Shown in pieces: positions 26,077 to 34,638 of a stretch of DNA of 64,000 bases. The translations under genes and the position numbers were made by a program. Location: contig CAJURM010000002.1 of assembly GCA_910589025.1 (NCBI GenBank), positions 62,001 to 126,000 of the forward strand, in the 5' to 3' direction. A model generated the notes under the pieces. That model searched no databases. It was not told the origin of the DNA and was given only the letters and a program-made list of their open reading frames with translations. This DNA is from an uncultured Odoribacter sp. (GTDB lineage Bacteria; Bacteroidota; Bacteroidia; Bacteroidales; Marinifilaceae). Position 1 is the first letter of the stretch, and the number at the start of each line of letters is the position of its first letter.

Positions 26077-27978
26077 ATGGAGTTTACAATGTTTGTTTTG
26101 TTGGTGCCTTTGCTGATGTTTCTGCTGTTGGGTTTGTGTGGCGGACGGATGAAACCGTTGACAGCTGGGGTGTTGGGAACGTCAGGGCTTGCCGTGATAA
26201 CGGTGTTGTCCTATGTGACGGCTTTTTCTTATTTTACATCGGGGCGCACGGACGGAGTGTGGCAGCCATTGACGGTGGTAAATGTGGAGTGGCTTCGGTT
26301 TACGGAGTTTCTGCATATTGACCTGGGGATATTGCTTGACCCTATTTCGGTGATGATGTTGGTCGTAATTACGACGGTGTCGTTGATGGTTCATGTTTAT
26401 AGTTTGGGCTATATGAAGGGGGAGAGGGGTTTTCAGCGGTATTATGCCTTTTTGTCGTTGTTTTCTTTTTCGATGTTGGGGCTGGTCGTGGCGACCAATA
26501 TTTTCCAGATGTATATTTTCTGGGAGCTGGTGGGGGTGTCTTCTTATTTGCTGATTGGTTTTTATTATACGAAACCGGCGGCTATTGCAGCTTCCAAGAA
26601 GGCTTTTATTGTGACGCGTTTTGCCGACCTGGGCTTTCTTATCGGTATTCTGCTTTTGTCTTTTTATACCCATACGTTTAATTTTGAGGAGCTGATGAGT
26701 GGGACGGCGGTGGTTTCCGCTTCGGGAGCGACGTTTATGGGGTGTTCCGTAGCAGCCTGGGCTTTGGCGCTGATTTTTATTGGCGGAGCAGGGAAGTCTG
26801 CTATGTTCCCGTTGCATATCTGGTTGCCGGATGCGATGGAGGGACCTACGCCTGTTTCTGCGTTGATTCATGCGGCGACGATGGTGGTGGCAGGGGTGTA
26901 TTTGGTAGCGCGTCTTTTCCCGTTGTATGTGGAGGCTGCTCCCGATGTGCTGGTGATGATAGCCGTGGTGGGGGCGTTTACTTCTTTTTATGCCGCGGTG
27001 GTGGCTTGTTGCCAGACGGATATAAAACGGGTGCTTGCTTTTTCGACTATTTCGCAGATCGGTTTTATGATGGTGGCGTTGGGAGTAAGCGGGATGGGAG
27101 GTCATGCAGGCCTGGGATATATGGCAGGGATGTTTCATTTGTTTACGCACGCTATGTTTAAGGCGTTGTTGTTTTTGTGTGCGGGGGCGATTATTCATAC
27201 CATCGGAAGTAATGAGATGACAGCTATGGGAGGTCTGCGCAGGTATATGCCCTTGACGCATTATACTTTTCTGGTGGCTTGTCTGGCGATTTCCGGCATA
27301 CCGCCTTTTTCCGGTTTTTTCAGTAAGGATGAAATCCTGACTGCCGCGTTTGATTTTAGTCCCTGGATGGGAGGGGTGATGAGTGTGATTGCCGGAATGA
27401 CGGCGTTTTATATGTTCCGGTTGTATTATAATATTTTCTGGGGACGGGAAGCGGTGCGTGAGCATCAGCCGCATGAGGCTCCTTTGACGATGACGTTGCC
27501 TTTGATTTTTCTGGCAGCGGTGACGTTGGTGGCGGGATTCATTCCTTTCGGGAAGTTTGTGAGCAGCAACGGAGTGGAGTATGTGAGTCATTTGGATGGG
27601 AGTGTGGCGGGAGTGAGTATTTTGATTGCCTGTGTGGCAATTGCCGTTGCTACGTGGTTTTATGCTAAGGGTTCGTCGGCTCTTCCGGGGAAGATTGCAG
27701 AGGGGTTGGGCGGATTTTATAAGGCTGCCGTCCATCGGTTTTATATTGATGAGGTGTATCTGTTTATCACCAGGCGTCTTATTTTTTCCGGTATTTCGAG
27801 TGGCATTGCCTGGTTCGACAGGCATGTGGTGGACGGGACCATGGATTTGCTGGCAACATTGACACAGCGGGTGGCGTTCGGTATCCGGCGGTTGCAGTCG
27901 GGACAGATACAGCAGTATGCCTTTGTCTTTTTGGCGGGGACTTTGGTGTTAGTGGTTTTGATGATATATTGTTGGTAG
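26077..27978 (+). CDS. nuoL: NADH-quinone oxidoreductase subunit L
   Basis: Large antiporter-like proton-pumping subunit, 633 residues, with the long C-terminal lateral helix region (about 500-633). Key motifs: FWELVGVSSYLLIGF with its conserved Glu, IFIGGAGKSAMFPLHIWLPDAMEGPTPVSALIHAATMV with the transmembrane Lys, and SGIPPFSGFFSKDEIL. Sixteen nt after nuoK. Confidence 0.96.
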   Translation: MEFTMFVLLVPLLMFLLLGLCGGRMKPLTAGVLGTSGLAVITVLSYVTAFSYFTSGRTDGVWQPLTVVNVEWLRFTEFLHIDLGILLDPISVMMLVVITTVSLMVHVYSLGYMKGERGFQRYYAFLSLFSFSMLGLVVATNIFQMYIFWELVGVSSYLLIGFYYTKPAAIAASKKAFIVTRFADLGFLIGILLLSFYTHTFNFEELMSGTAVVSASGATFMGCSVAAWALALIFIGGAGKSAMFPLHIWLPDAMEGPTPVSALIHAATMVVAGVYLVARLFPLYVEAAPDVLVMIAVVGAFTSFYAAVVACCQTDIKRVLAFSTISQIGFMMVALGVSGMGGHAGLGYMAGMFHLFTHAMFKALLFLCAGAIIHTIGSNEMTAMGGLRRYMPLTHYTFLVACLAISGIPPFSGFFSKDEILTAAFDFSPWMGGVMSVIAGMTAFYMFRLYYNIFWGREAVREHQPHEAPLTMTLPLIFLAAVTLVAGFIPFGKFVSSNGVEYVSHLDGSVAGVSILIACVAIAVATWFYAKGSSALPGKIAEGLGGFYKAAVHRFYIDEVYLFITRRLIFSGISSGIAWFDRHVVDGTMDLLATLTQRVAFGIRRLQSGQIQQYAFVFLAGTLVLVVLMIYCW

Positions 27979-28000
27979 GATCAACGAAAAGGGTATAGAA

Positions 28001-29491
28001 ATGAATTTTTTATCTTTATTTGTAGCAATACCGGTATTGATGATGCTGGTTTTGTTGGTGAGCAGAAGTCTGAACGGCATCCGGGCGGTGATGGTGACGG
28101 GAGCGACATTGTTGTTGGGGCTTGCCGTGATGTTGGTGTATATGTATATCGGAGAACGGGGGGCGGGGAATACTGCGGAGATGTTGTTTTGTGCCGATCG
28201 GCTTTGGTTTGAGCCTCTTAATATACATTATGCGGTGGGGGTGGATGGCATTTCGGTAGTGATGCTTTTGTTGTCGGCGGTGATTGTTTTTACGGGTGTT
28301 TTTGCTTCGTGGCGGCTGGCTGTGCAGCAAAAGGAGTATTTCATGTGGTTTTGTCTGTTGGCGACGGGAGTGTTCGGCTTTTTCATTTCCATTGACCTCT
28401 TTACGATGTTTCTGTTTTATGAGGTGGCGTTGATACCTATGTATCTTTTAATCGGCGTCTGGGGGAGTGGGCGTAAGGAGTATGCTGCGATGAAGCTGAC
28501 ACTGATGCTGATGGGCGGTTCGGCATTTTTGCTGGTGGGTATTTTGGGAATTTATTTTCATTCCGCGCCGGAAGGAGGAAGTTATACGATGAATTTGTTG
28601 GAGATTGCGCGGGTACATATTCCTATGAGCGCCCAGCGTTTGTTTTTCCCGTTGACATTTTTGGGTTTCGGGGTGCTGGGGGCTTTGTTTCCTTTCCATA
28701 CATGGTCGCCTGACGGTCATGCTTCGGCTCCTACTGCGGTTTCGATGTTGCATGCGGGGGTGTTGATGAAGCTGGGCGGTTACGGTTGTTTCCGGGTGGC
28801 TATCTATCTGATGCCGGAAGCGGCAAAGGAGTTGTCATGGATTTTTATCGTACTGACAGGTATCAGTGTGGTATATGGGGCGTATAGTGCGATTGTTCAG
28901 AAAGATTTGAAGTATATTAACGCATATTCTTCGGTGAGCCATTGCGGTTTGGTGTTGTTTGCCATATTGATGCTTAACCGGACGGCGATGACGGGTGCGG
29001 TGTTGCAGATGCTTTCGCACGGGTTGATGACGGCGTTGTTTTTTGCTCTCATTGGCATGATTTATTCCCGTACCCATACCCGTTCGATTGAGGAGATGGG
29101 TGGTTTGATGAAGGTTATGCCTTTTTTGTCGGTGTGCTATGTGATTGCCGGTCTGGCCTCTTTGGGGTTGCCGGGGTTGAGCGGATTTGTGGCGGAAATG
29201 ACGGTTTTTGTCGGGGCTTTTGAACATGCCGATACGTTTTATCGGGTGATGACGGTGGTGGCTGCTACTTCGATAGTGATTACAGCGGTATATATCCTGC
29301 GGGTTGTGGGGAGGTTGTTGTATGGGAACGTGCTGAATCCCGCTCATCTGTCATTGAAGGATGCCACGTGGGACGAGCGCTTTGCCGTGGTGTGTCTGAT
29401 TATCGCTGTGGCAGGGATAGGCTTGGCGCCCGGATGGATAGCCGATTTGATTAGCGGGAGTGTGTTGCCTGTGGTCGGGCATTTGGGATAG
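28001..29491 (+). CDS. nuoM: NADH-quinone oxidoreductase subunit M
   Basis: Antiporter-like proton-pumping subunit of 496 residues and about 14 helices. Motifs: MFLFYEVALIPMYLLIGVWG with the functional Glu, FPFHTWSPDGHASAPTAVSMLHAGVLMKLGGYG with Lys, and ASLGLPGLSGFVAEMTVF. 22 nt after nuoL. Confidence 0.96.
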   Translation: MNFLSLFVAIPVLMMLVLLVSRSLNGIRAVMVTGATLLLGLAVMLVYMYIGERGAGNTAEMLFCADRLWFEPLNIHYAVGVDGISVVMLLLSAVIVFTGVFASWRLAVQQKEYFMWFCLLATGVFGFFISIDLFTMFLFYEVALIPMYLLIGVWGSGRKEYAAMKLTLMLMGGSAFLLVGILGIYFHSAPEGGSYTMNLLEIARVHIPMSAQRLFFPLTFLGFGVLGALFPFHTWSPDGHASAPTAVSMLHAGVLMKLGGYGCFRVAIYLMPEAAKELSWIFIVLTGISVVYGAYSAIVQKDLKYINAYSSVSHCGLVLFAILMLNRTAMTGAVLQMLSHGLMTALFFALIGMIYSRTHTRSIEEMGGLMKVMPFLSVCYVIAGLASLGLPGLSGFVAEMTVFVGAFEHADTFYRVMTVVAATSIVITAVYILRVVGRLLYGNVLNPAHLSLKDATWDERFAVVCLIIAVAGIGLAPGWIADLISGSVLPVVGHLG

Positions 29492-29539
29492 GAACCGGCG
29501 GTATAGATAAAAAGGTTTTGAATAGAAAGAAATAGAACG

Positions 29540-30961
29540 ATGAATTTTTCTAATTTGTTTTTTTTGAAGGAGGAAGTGTCACTGATTGTGGTGATGGTGT
29601 TTTTGTTGTTGTTTGATCTTTTTGCTACGGGAAAGATACGCCGTTATTTTCATCTGATAGCTTGTGTGGCTCTAGGCGGACACTTGTTGTATAATTTGCA
29701 GCCGTTGGCAGAGGCGAAGGCTTTCGGAGGGATGTATGTAAATTCGCCGGTGATTTCTTTGGTGAAATCGGTGTTGGAAGCCGGTGCGCTGATTGTTTTC
29801 ATGCAGGCGGGGAATTGGTTGGCAGGGGAGAAGGCTTCTATTAAGAGAGGGGAGTTTTATGTGCTGATGCTCTCTACTTTGCTGGGTATGTTCTTTATGC
29901 TCTCTTCGGGTAATTTCCTGTTGTTTTTTATCGGGGTGGAAACGGCTTCCGTACCGATGGCTGCTTTGGTGGCTTTTGATAAGTACAGACAGAATGCAGC
30001 GGAAGCGGGGGCTAAGTATATTCTTTCGGCGGTGTTTGCTTCCGGGTTGATGTTGTATGGTGTTTCGCTGATTTATGGTACGGTGGGGTCGCTTTATTTT
30101 GAAGATATTCCGGCGGGTATTGTCGGGAATCCTATTCAGTTGATGGCGTTTGTGTTTTTCTTTGTGGGGATGGGATTTAAGATTTCTCTGGTTCCTTTTC
30201 ATCTGTGGACTGCCGATGTGTATGAAGGAGCTCCGACGGCTGTTACTTCTTATTTGTCGGTGGTTTCGAAAGGAGCGGCTGTGTTTGTTTTGATGATGAT
30301 CTTGTATAAGGTGTTTGCACCGATTGCAGAGCAGTGGCAGTCGATGCTTTATCTGATAATTTTACTGACGATTACGGTGGCTAATCTGTTTGCTTTGCGT
30401 CAGCGGAATCTGAAACGTTTTATGGCTTTTTCGTCCGTATCCCAGGCCGGGTATCTGATGCTGGCCGTGATTAGCGGAACGGCAGTGGGTATGGCGTCGT
30501 TGGTGTTTTATGTGCTGGTGTATCTGTGTTCCAATTTGGGCGTGTTTGGTGTGATTTCAGTTATAGAGCAGCGTACGGGGAAGGTGGATATGGAGGATTA
30601 TAACGGTTTGTATCAGACGAATCCCCGGTTAAGTGTGTTGATGATGTTGTCACTGTTTTCGTTGGCCGGGATTCCTCCTTTTGCGGGTTTTTTCAGTAAG
30701 TTTTTTGTTTTTATGTCGGCTGCCGGCACCGGATTTTATGTTTTGGTGTTGCTGGCTTTGATTAATACGATTGTGTCGCTGTATTATTACTTGCTGGTGG
30801 TGAAGGCTATGTTTATAAATAAAAATGACACTCCCATTGCGGCTTTCCGTTCTGATAACTATACCCGTGTCAGTTTGGTTATGTGTTTGTTGGGCGTGTT
30901 GTTTTTAGGTATTTTCAGTGTGGTTTACGAACAGTTTTCACTTGTTGCGTGGGGAATGTGA
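29540..30961 (+). CDS. nuoN: NADH-quinone oxidoreductase subunit N
   Basis: Third antiporter-like pumping subunit, 473 residues. Motifs: FFIGVETASVPMAALVAFDK, GAKYILSAVFASGLMLYG, FKISLVPFHLWTADVYEGAPTAVTSYLSVVSKGA and AGIPPFAGFFSKFFVF. Last gene of the operon; three bases separate its stop from the end of a convergent gene, so the two transcripts probably overlap. Confidence 0.96.
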   Translation: MNFSNLFFLKEEVSLIVVMVFLLLFDLFATGKIRRYFHLIACVALGGHLLYNLQPLAEAKAFGGMYVNSPVISLVKSVLEAGALIVFMQAGNWLAGEKASIKRGEFYVLMLSTLLGMFFMLSSGNFLLFFIGVETASVPMAALVAFDKYRQNAAEAGAKYILSAVFASGLMLYGVSLIYGTVGSLYFEDIPAGIVGNPIQLMAFVFFFVGMGFKISLVPFHLWTADVYEGAPTAVTSYLSVVSKGAAVFVLMMILYKVFAPIAEQWQSMLYLIILLTITVANLFALRQRNLKRFMAFSSVSQAGYLMLAVISGTAVGMASLVFYVLVYLCSNLGVFGVISVIEQRTGKVDMEDYNGLYQTNPRLSVLMMLSLFSLAGIPPFAGFFSKFFVFMSAAGTGFYVLVLLALINTIVSLYYYLLVVKAMFINKNDTPIAAFRSDNYTRVSLVMCLLGVLFLGIFSVVYEQFSLVAWGM

Positions 30962-30964
30962 TTT

Positions 30965-31315
30965 TCAGTGCCTGCGTTTGTTTTTCTTTTTACGCAGGAG
31001 CCAGCGGAGGCAGAAGGGACGGCTGAGGTACCACATGATGGACAGGCTTTCCCGGGCAATGGCAAGGTAGAACGGCAGGTTGTCCTGTACATTGTGCCAG
31101 AAGTTTTTTCCTTCGTTCGGTGTGTCGGTGTTTTTATGCCGGCGGGGAAAGAATACGTAGCTTATGCCGGAAACAAGCAGGCTTCCCGAATGTTCGTGGA
31201 TGTAGTTCCAGTCAGAGGTGATGCGTGTCTGTTCTTCTCTGTGGAGCATCCGTAATTCATGCTGTTTCTGATGGAGTTTCTCCAGGGGTGTCATCCGTTT
31301 GTTTTTCTTCTTCAT
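30965..31315 (-). CDS. Hypothetical protein, 116 aa, downstream of holin-like gene
   Basis: A basic protein (KK and RR clusters at both ends) with one moderately hydrophobic segment near residues 82-107 (PFYLAIARESLSIMWYLSRPFC). It shares the strand with the YtxH and holin-like genes and overlaps the latter by 59 nt if the first ATG is used; an ATG at 31249 would start 8 nt after the holin-like stop and may be the true start. No family recognised. The three-gene order suggests a small envelope-stress or membrane-organisation operon. Confidence 0.55.
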   Translation of the reverse strand: MKKKNKRMTPLEKLHQKQHELRMLHREEQTRITSDWNYIHEHSGSLLVSGISYVFFPRRHKNTDTPNEGKNFWHNVQDNLPFYLAIARESLSIMWYLSRPFCLRWLLRKKKNKRRH

Positions 31316-31706
31316 GAATGCTGTGTTTCAGTTCTTCTTTCTTTGTTTTTTCTTCTTCGTCATCTTCGTCCAGGATGGAACCGATAATGAGATTGGTGAT
31401 GGCCCGGCGGATCGGTTTTTTCCGGTAACGGACGATGAGCAGAATGATAAGATAGATCAGAGATACAATGAGGAATCCAAGGGATAGTCTGCCTGTCAGT
31501 TCTCCGAAGAAAAAACCAAGGGAGAAGAAGATGAAAAGGATGGCAAATAATCCCAGTGCGAGCAAGAGAATGCTGTGTGCAAGAGCCGCACTTATTTTGG
31601 CGGCTCTTTCACATGCATTTAATCTCAACAGGTCGAATTTCAGTCCGATGAAGGATGTAATCCGCTCTTTGAAATCAGTTAAGATTTTTTCGGATTCTTT
31701 TTCCAT
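31257..31706 (-). CDS. Phage-holin superfamily III-like membrane protein
   Basis: A 149-residue protein with an N-terminal amphipathic helix (KILTDFKERITSFIGLKFDLLRL), two membrane helices at about 42-66 and 71-90, then a charged acidic tail (DEDDEEEKTKKEELKH). This fold is the Holin-X / phage-holin family III type, common in bacterial chromosomes next to YtxH-domain proteins and not linked to phages. It starts 5 nt after the YtxH gene. Exact role unknown. Confidence 0.7.
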   Translation of the reverse strand: MEKESEKILTDFKERITSFIGLKFDLLRLNACERAAKISAALAHSILLLALGLFAILFIFFSLGFFFGELTGRLSLGFLIVSLIYLIILLIVRYRKKPIRRAITNLIIGSILDEDDEEEKTKKEELKHSIHEEEKQTDDTPGETPSETA

Positions 31707-31711
31707 ACTTT

Positions 31712-32005
31712 TTAGTAGGCTTTGCTTTTGCTTTGATCTTTCAGATCATTGGCATAGTTGGACGTAGATCCGGCAGCTTTGTTCTGGTATTCGTCCATTT
31801 TTTCTCTGGCTTTGGTACCGAATTCTTCAGCTTTGTTTTTTGCTTTTTCAGCAAATTCGTGTACGCCGTGTTTTACTTTTTCACCGGCAGTTTCCAGGCC
31901 TCTTTTGATAGAACTCTTGTTTTTGATAATCAGATAGGTTGTGAGGGCGCCGATTGCAGCTCCGAATAACAACCCCGGTACTAAATTTGAACTTTCGTTT
32001 TTCAT
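31712..32005 (-). CDS. YtxH-domain protein
   Basis: A 97-residue protein: one N-terminal membrane helix (LVPGLLFGAAIGALTTYLII) and then a lysine/glutamate-rich amphipathic helix (KVKHGVHEFAEKAKNKAEEF and on), which is the YtxH general-stress layout. I start it at 32005 (MKNESSNLVPG); an upstream ATG at 32038 adds 11 unlikely residues. First gene of the three-gene minus-strand unit with the holin-like protein. Probably a stress-induced membrane protein. Confidence 0.75.
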   Translation of the reverse strand: MKNESSNLVPGLLFGAAIGALTTYLIIKNKSSIKRGLETAGEKVKHGVHEFAEKAKNKAEEFGTKAREKMDEYQNKAAGSTSNYANDLKDQSKSKAY

Positions 32006-32110
32006 GACTTTGTTGTTTTTTAAGTTGTACCATATCAACGAGGCCTGAAAAGGAAAGGTTTTTCTTTTAATGTTATTTTAGGAAGAATATAGATATGTTA
32101 ATTAAAACGG

Positions 32111-32133
32111 GGCAAAGGGAGTGTCCCTTTGCC
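32111..32133 (-). terminator. Intrinsic terminator of the protease unit
   Basis: Perfect 10-bp stem GGCAAAGGGA / TCCCTTTGCC with a 3-base loop, directly abutting the protease stop codon. On the minus strand it is followed by CCGTTTTAATT. Confidence 0.6.
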
Positions 32134-33279
32134 TTATTTCCGGGAGTATTCGGGATAATCGCATCCGAATTTTTCGGACAGATAGTGGGCCATCCGGTCG
32201 GCCTGGAAGGCAAACTCGGTGATGTTTTTTTGGATGATGAGGTCGGTGTCTGCCTGGATGTCTGTGAGAGGAATCCGGTAGGAAAGGAAAATTTGATTGT
32301 CTTCCAAGCCCAGTTGGTAGCGGGAGGTATCTGCCGGTTGGAGCAGATGACGGAGCAGGGGTTCGAAGTTCTTTTTGGGCAGCAGGTTGATGGGGGATGT
32401 GCAGATCAAGAATTGCTGCCGGAAAACGAAGATGCGGATTTCTGATTTGTTTTTGTGGAAAGTCCAGCTTTCATGTCCGGTACGGGCTAATACGGGAAGT
32501 ATACCCATGTCTTTTATGGCTTTTTCGCAGTAGGATGCCAGCTCGGACAGGGGCGGTTCGCTAAACAGATGGAATGGCAGTTTGTTGCCGCATTGCGGGC
32601 AATATTTTTCGTCTTCCGGGATGATGGCATCGCAACAACTGCATTGCAGGTTTAATTTTTGCTGCTGGATATGAGGGCTTTGTTCGAGCAGTGGTTGCAG
32701 GAAGCGTACGGGAATGCCGAAGCCCATGTTGTCGGCGTTGGTGAATTTGCTGCTGGTGATGGCTACGATTTCTCCCTTGGAATTGAACATGGCTCCTCCG
32801 CTGTTGCCGGGGTTGACGGCGGCGTCTGTCTGGATGCGGTATTGTCCGTCGATAAATTGTAAGGGGGCGGAGACGGTGCCTTCAGTGACGGTAAAGGGGA
32901 TACCGAACGGGAATCCGGCGACATAGATTTTTTCTCCGGTGCGGGCTTCTTGGGTTGTAAGCCGGATGTCGGGCAGGGAGGGGAAGTTGTTTTCCGCTTT
33001 CAGCAATGCAATGTCTTGGCTCGGGTTGGTTAGCAGGACATGAGCCAGATAGCGGCGGCGGGAGTGGTCTTCTATGGCCACTTGCCGGAAACCTTCGACA
33101 ACATGATGGTTGGTTACAAACAGGTTGTATTTTTTCAGGTAGAAGCAACTGCCCGACCCTCTGGCCTGGGTGACTTTGAATATGGCAGGGAAGAGGTCGG
33201 CTTGTAGGTGGGCCGTGTCGGTTTTTATTACCGGTTTTCTTTCGAGGGTAGGGGGTGATGAAAAAGTTGTTGTTTTCAT
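32134..33279 (-). CDS. Cytoplasmic trypsin-like serine protease with zinc ribbon and YbjN-like domain
   Basis: I place the start at 33279 (MKTTTFSSPP), giving 381 residues; the 120 codons upstream overlap the preceding gene and look non-coding. Residues about 25-205 form a trypsin/HtrA-like protease with His in VTNHHVVEGF, Asp in SQDIALLKAE and Ser in NPGNSGGAMF. A zinc ribbon follows (CSCC ... CPQC, about 215-235), then a YbjN-like domain (about 245-381) with LLPKKNFEPLLRHLLQ and LGLEDNQIFLSYRIPL. There is no signal peptide or PDZ domain, so it appears to be intracellular, unlike classical HtrA. It lies 19 nt after a gene that carries the same YbjN-like region. Confidence 0.8.
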   Translation of the reverse strand: MKTTTFSSPPTLERKPVIKTDTAHLQADLFPAIFKVTQARGSGSCFYLKKYNLFVTNHHVVEGFRQVAIEDHSRRRYLAHVLLTNPSQDIALLKAENNFPSLPDIRLTTQEARTGEKIYVAGFPFGIPFTVTEGTVSAPLQFIDGQYRIQTDAAVNPGNSGGAMFNSKGEIVAITSSKFTNADNMGFGIPVRFLQPLLEQSPHIQQQKLNLQCSCCDAIIPEDEKYCPQCGNKLPFHLFSEPPLSELASYCEKAIKDMGILPVLARTGHESWTFHKNKSEIRIFVFRQQFLICTSPINLLPKKNFEPLLRHLLQPADTSRYQLGLEDNQIFLSYRIPLTDIQADTDLIIQKNITEFAFQADRMAHYLSEKFGCDYPEYSRK

Positions 33280-33298
33280 TGGGCTGTTGTTTATGGGG

Positions 33299-34441
33299 TT
33301 ATGCTGCAAGGATAGGGTCTTTGGGTGTCGTTTTTCCTGAGTTTTGCATGAGTGTTTCCAGCGCTTCGAAAAGAACGGAGGCTGCCAGGTCCCAAGGTTG
33401 TCCGGAAACTTCCCGCAGAGCTGTTTGCAGCAGGCGGTCGGTTTCTTCCGGCAGGTAGTATTTGTAGTAGCTTTCATAAAATTTGTGCGTGATCTGTAGG
33501 CATAGTTTTCTGTATTCTCCGGCTTCATATTGTGCAAATGCCTGTTTGTAACAGGTTTGATATTTTTCCCGGATGTCGGAGGAGTAGATGTATTGTTTTT
33601 CGGGTATGAAGGTTTCGATGTGGTAGAGGCTCTCTGCAATCTCTTCTATGGGGGTGTCCAGCAGTTCTTTTATGCTTTGTCGGGCACCGGCAATGATCAT
33701 GGACGTGGGGAGGTCTTTGTCCAGGTCGCGGATGGCTTGGGTTAGTGTGTGGTACAGCTTGCCCTGGGGGTGTGCTATGTATATGATTTTCATCAGGGTG
33801 ATAGCAAGGATATGATGCATTTCATAGAATTTGCGGGAGGGTTCGAAGTATCTGAGTTGGTCAAGGCATTCCCGGCAACTTTCTTGAATGGCATCATAGA
33901 TGTAGTTGATCTCTTCTGTCGAGTAGGGAGTGAAGCAGGGAGATAGGATTCGCCGGGCCTGGAATTGTTTTTGGAATTCGTAGTCATAGTGTTTGCCAAC
34001 CAGGCAGATTTCTTCCAAAGTCTGGTATATCTTCCGGGGATGGCTGAAGGCGAGGGGACAGTTGTATTCGAAATGGAGTTGGTTGTCCCGGAGACAGAGC
34101 CGGGCTAAATCCAGATCACTGAAATTCAGTTGGGTGACCTGACGCAGGAGGGCCAGTGGGTTTTTGTCAGGAAGGAGCAGGAACGGGGCGTGGATGTATA
34201 TATTCTCCTGGTCCCATTTTATTTGAATGGTGATGGGACCATGATGTATGGTGAATTTGTTTTCTGAATCCGGCGTGTCTCTGTTTCTCAAGTTTTTATC
34301 AATGGAATCCAGCAGGGCGCATAGAGCTTCCCCGTATTGTCCGTTTTCAAAGGCTTCAATGCTCAGGTCGGGAGCATTGGCCGGTATTTTCCCTGTGTGG
34401 TGAGGCAGGGTGCTGGAATGAAATGTAAATGTCTGCTTCAT
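33299..34441 (-). CDS. YbjN-like domain protein with helical C-terminal region
   Basis: A 380-residue soluble protein with no signal peptide. Residues about 60-165 resemble the last domain of the downstream protease: LLPDKNPLALLRQVTQ and LCLRDNQLHFEYNCPL align with LLPKKNFEPLLRHLLQ and LGLEDNQIFLSYRIPL. The remaining two thirds are predicted all-helical and rich in Tyr and Leu (for example CLDQLRYFEPSRKFYEMHHI), with no recognised motif. Adjacent on the same strand, 19 nt before the protease gene, so the two form an operon and may act together, perhaps as regulator or substrate adaptor and protease. This role is inference. Confidence 0.65.
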   Translation of the reverse strand: MKQTFTFHSSTLPHHTGKIPANAPDLSIEAFENGQYGEALCALLDSIDKNLRNRDTPDSENKFTIHHGPITIQIKWDQENIYIHAPFLLLPDKNPLALLRQVTQLNFSDLDLARLCLRDNQLHFEYNCPLAFSHPRKIYQTLEEICLVGKHYDYEFQKQFQARRILSPCFTPYSTEEINYIYDAIQESCRECLDQLRYFEPSRKFYEMHHILAITLMKIIYIAHPQGKLYHTLTQAIRDLDKDLPTSMIIAGARQSIKELLDTPIEEIAESLYHIETFIPEKQYIYSSDIREKYQTCYKQAFAQYEAGEYRKLCLQITHKFYESYYKYYLPEETDRLLQTALREVSGQPWDLAASVLFEALETLMQNSGKTTPKDPILAA

Positions 34442-34638
34442 GGAATGAAACGGTTATTTTGATTTATGATTCATGGTTTAGCACGGTGGCAAAGATAAGG
34501 GGTGAAAGGGCTGTTTGCAAGATGTAAGTATTTGGTTTTCGGATTTTTATGTTAATATTGGATATTTTAGGGGAGGTTAAATTTTCTTATTCCGGACAAT
34601 TTTGCCAACTTGCCGCAGAGAATCGGAATAAAGAAAGT

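Noticed and set aside
26182..27825. A 547-codon minus-strand frame inside nuoL
   Set aside because: Rich in His, Arg, Gln and Pro, antisense to a strongly conserved gene; a shadow produced by G-rich codons.
33280..33639. 120-codon N-terminal extension of the protease frame
   Set aside because: It overlaps the upstream YbjN-like gene in antiparallel phase of meaning (same strand, other frame), has unlikely composition, and the ATG at 33279 fits the gap.
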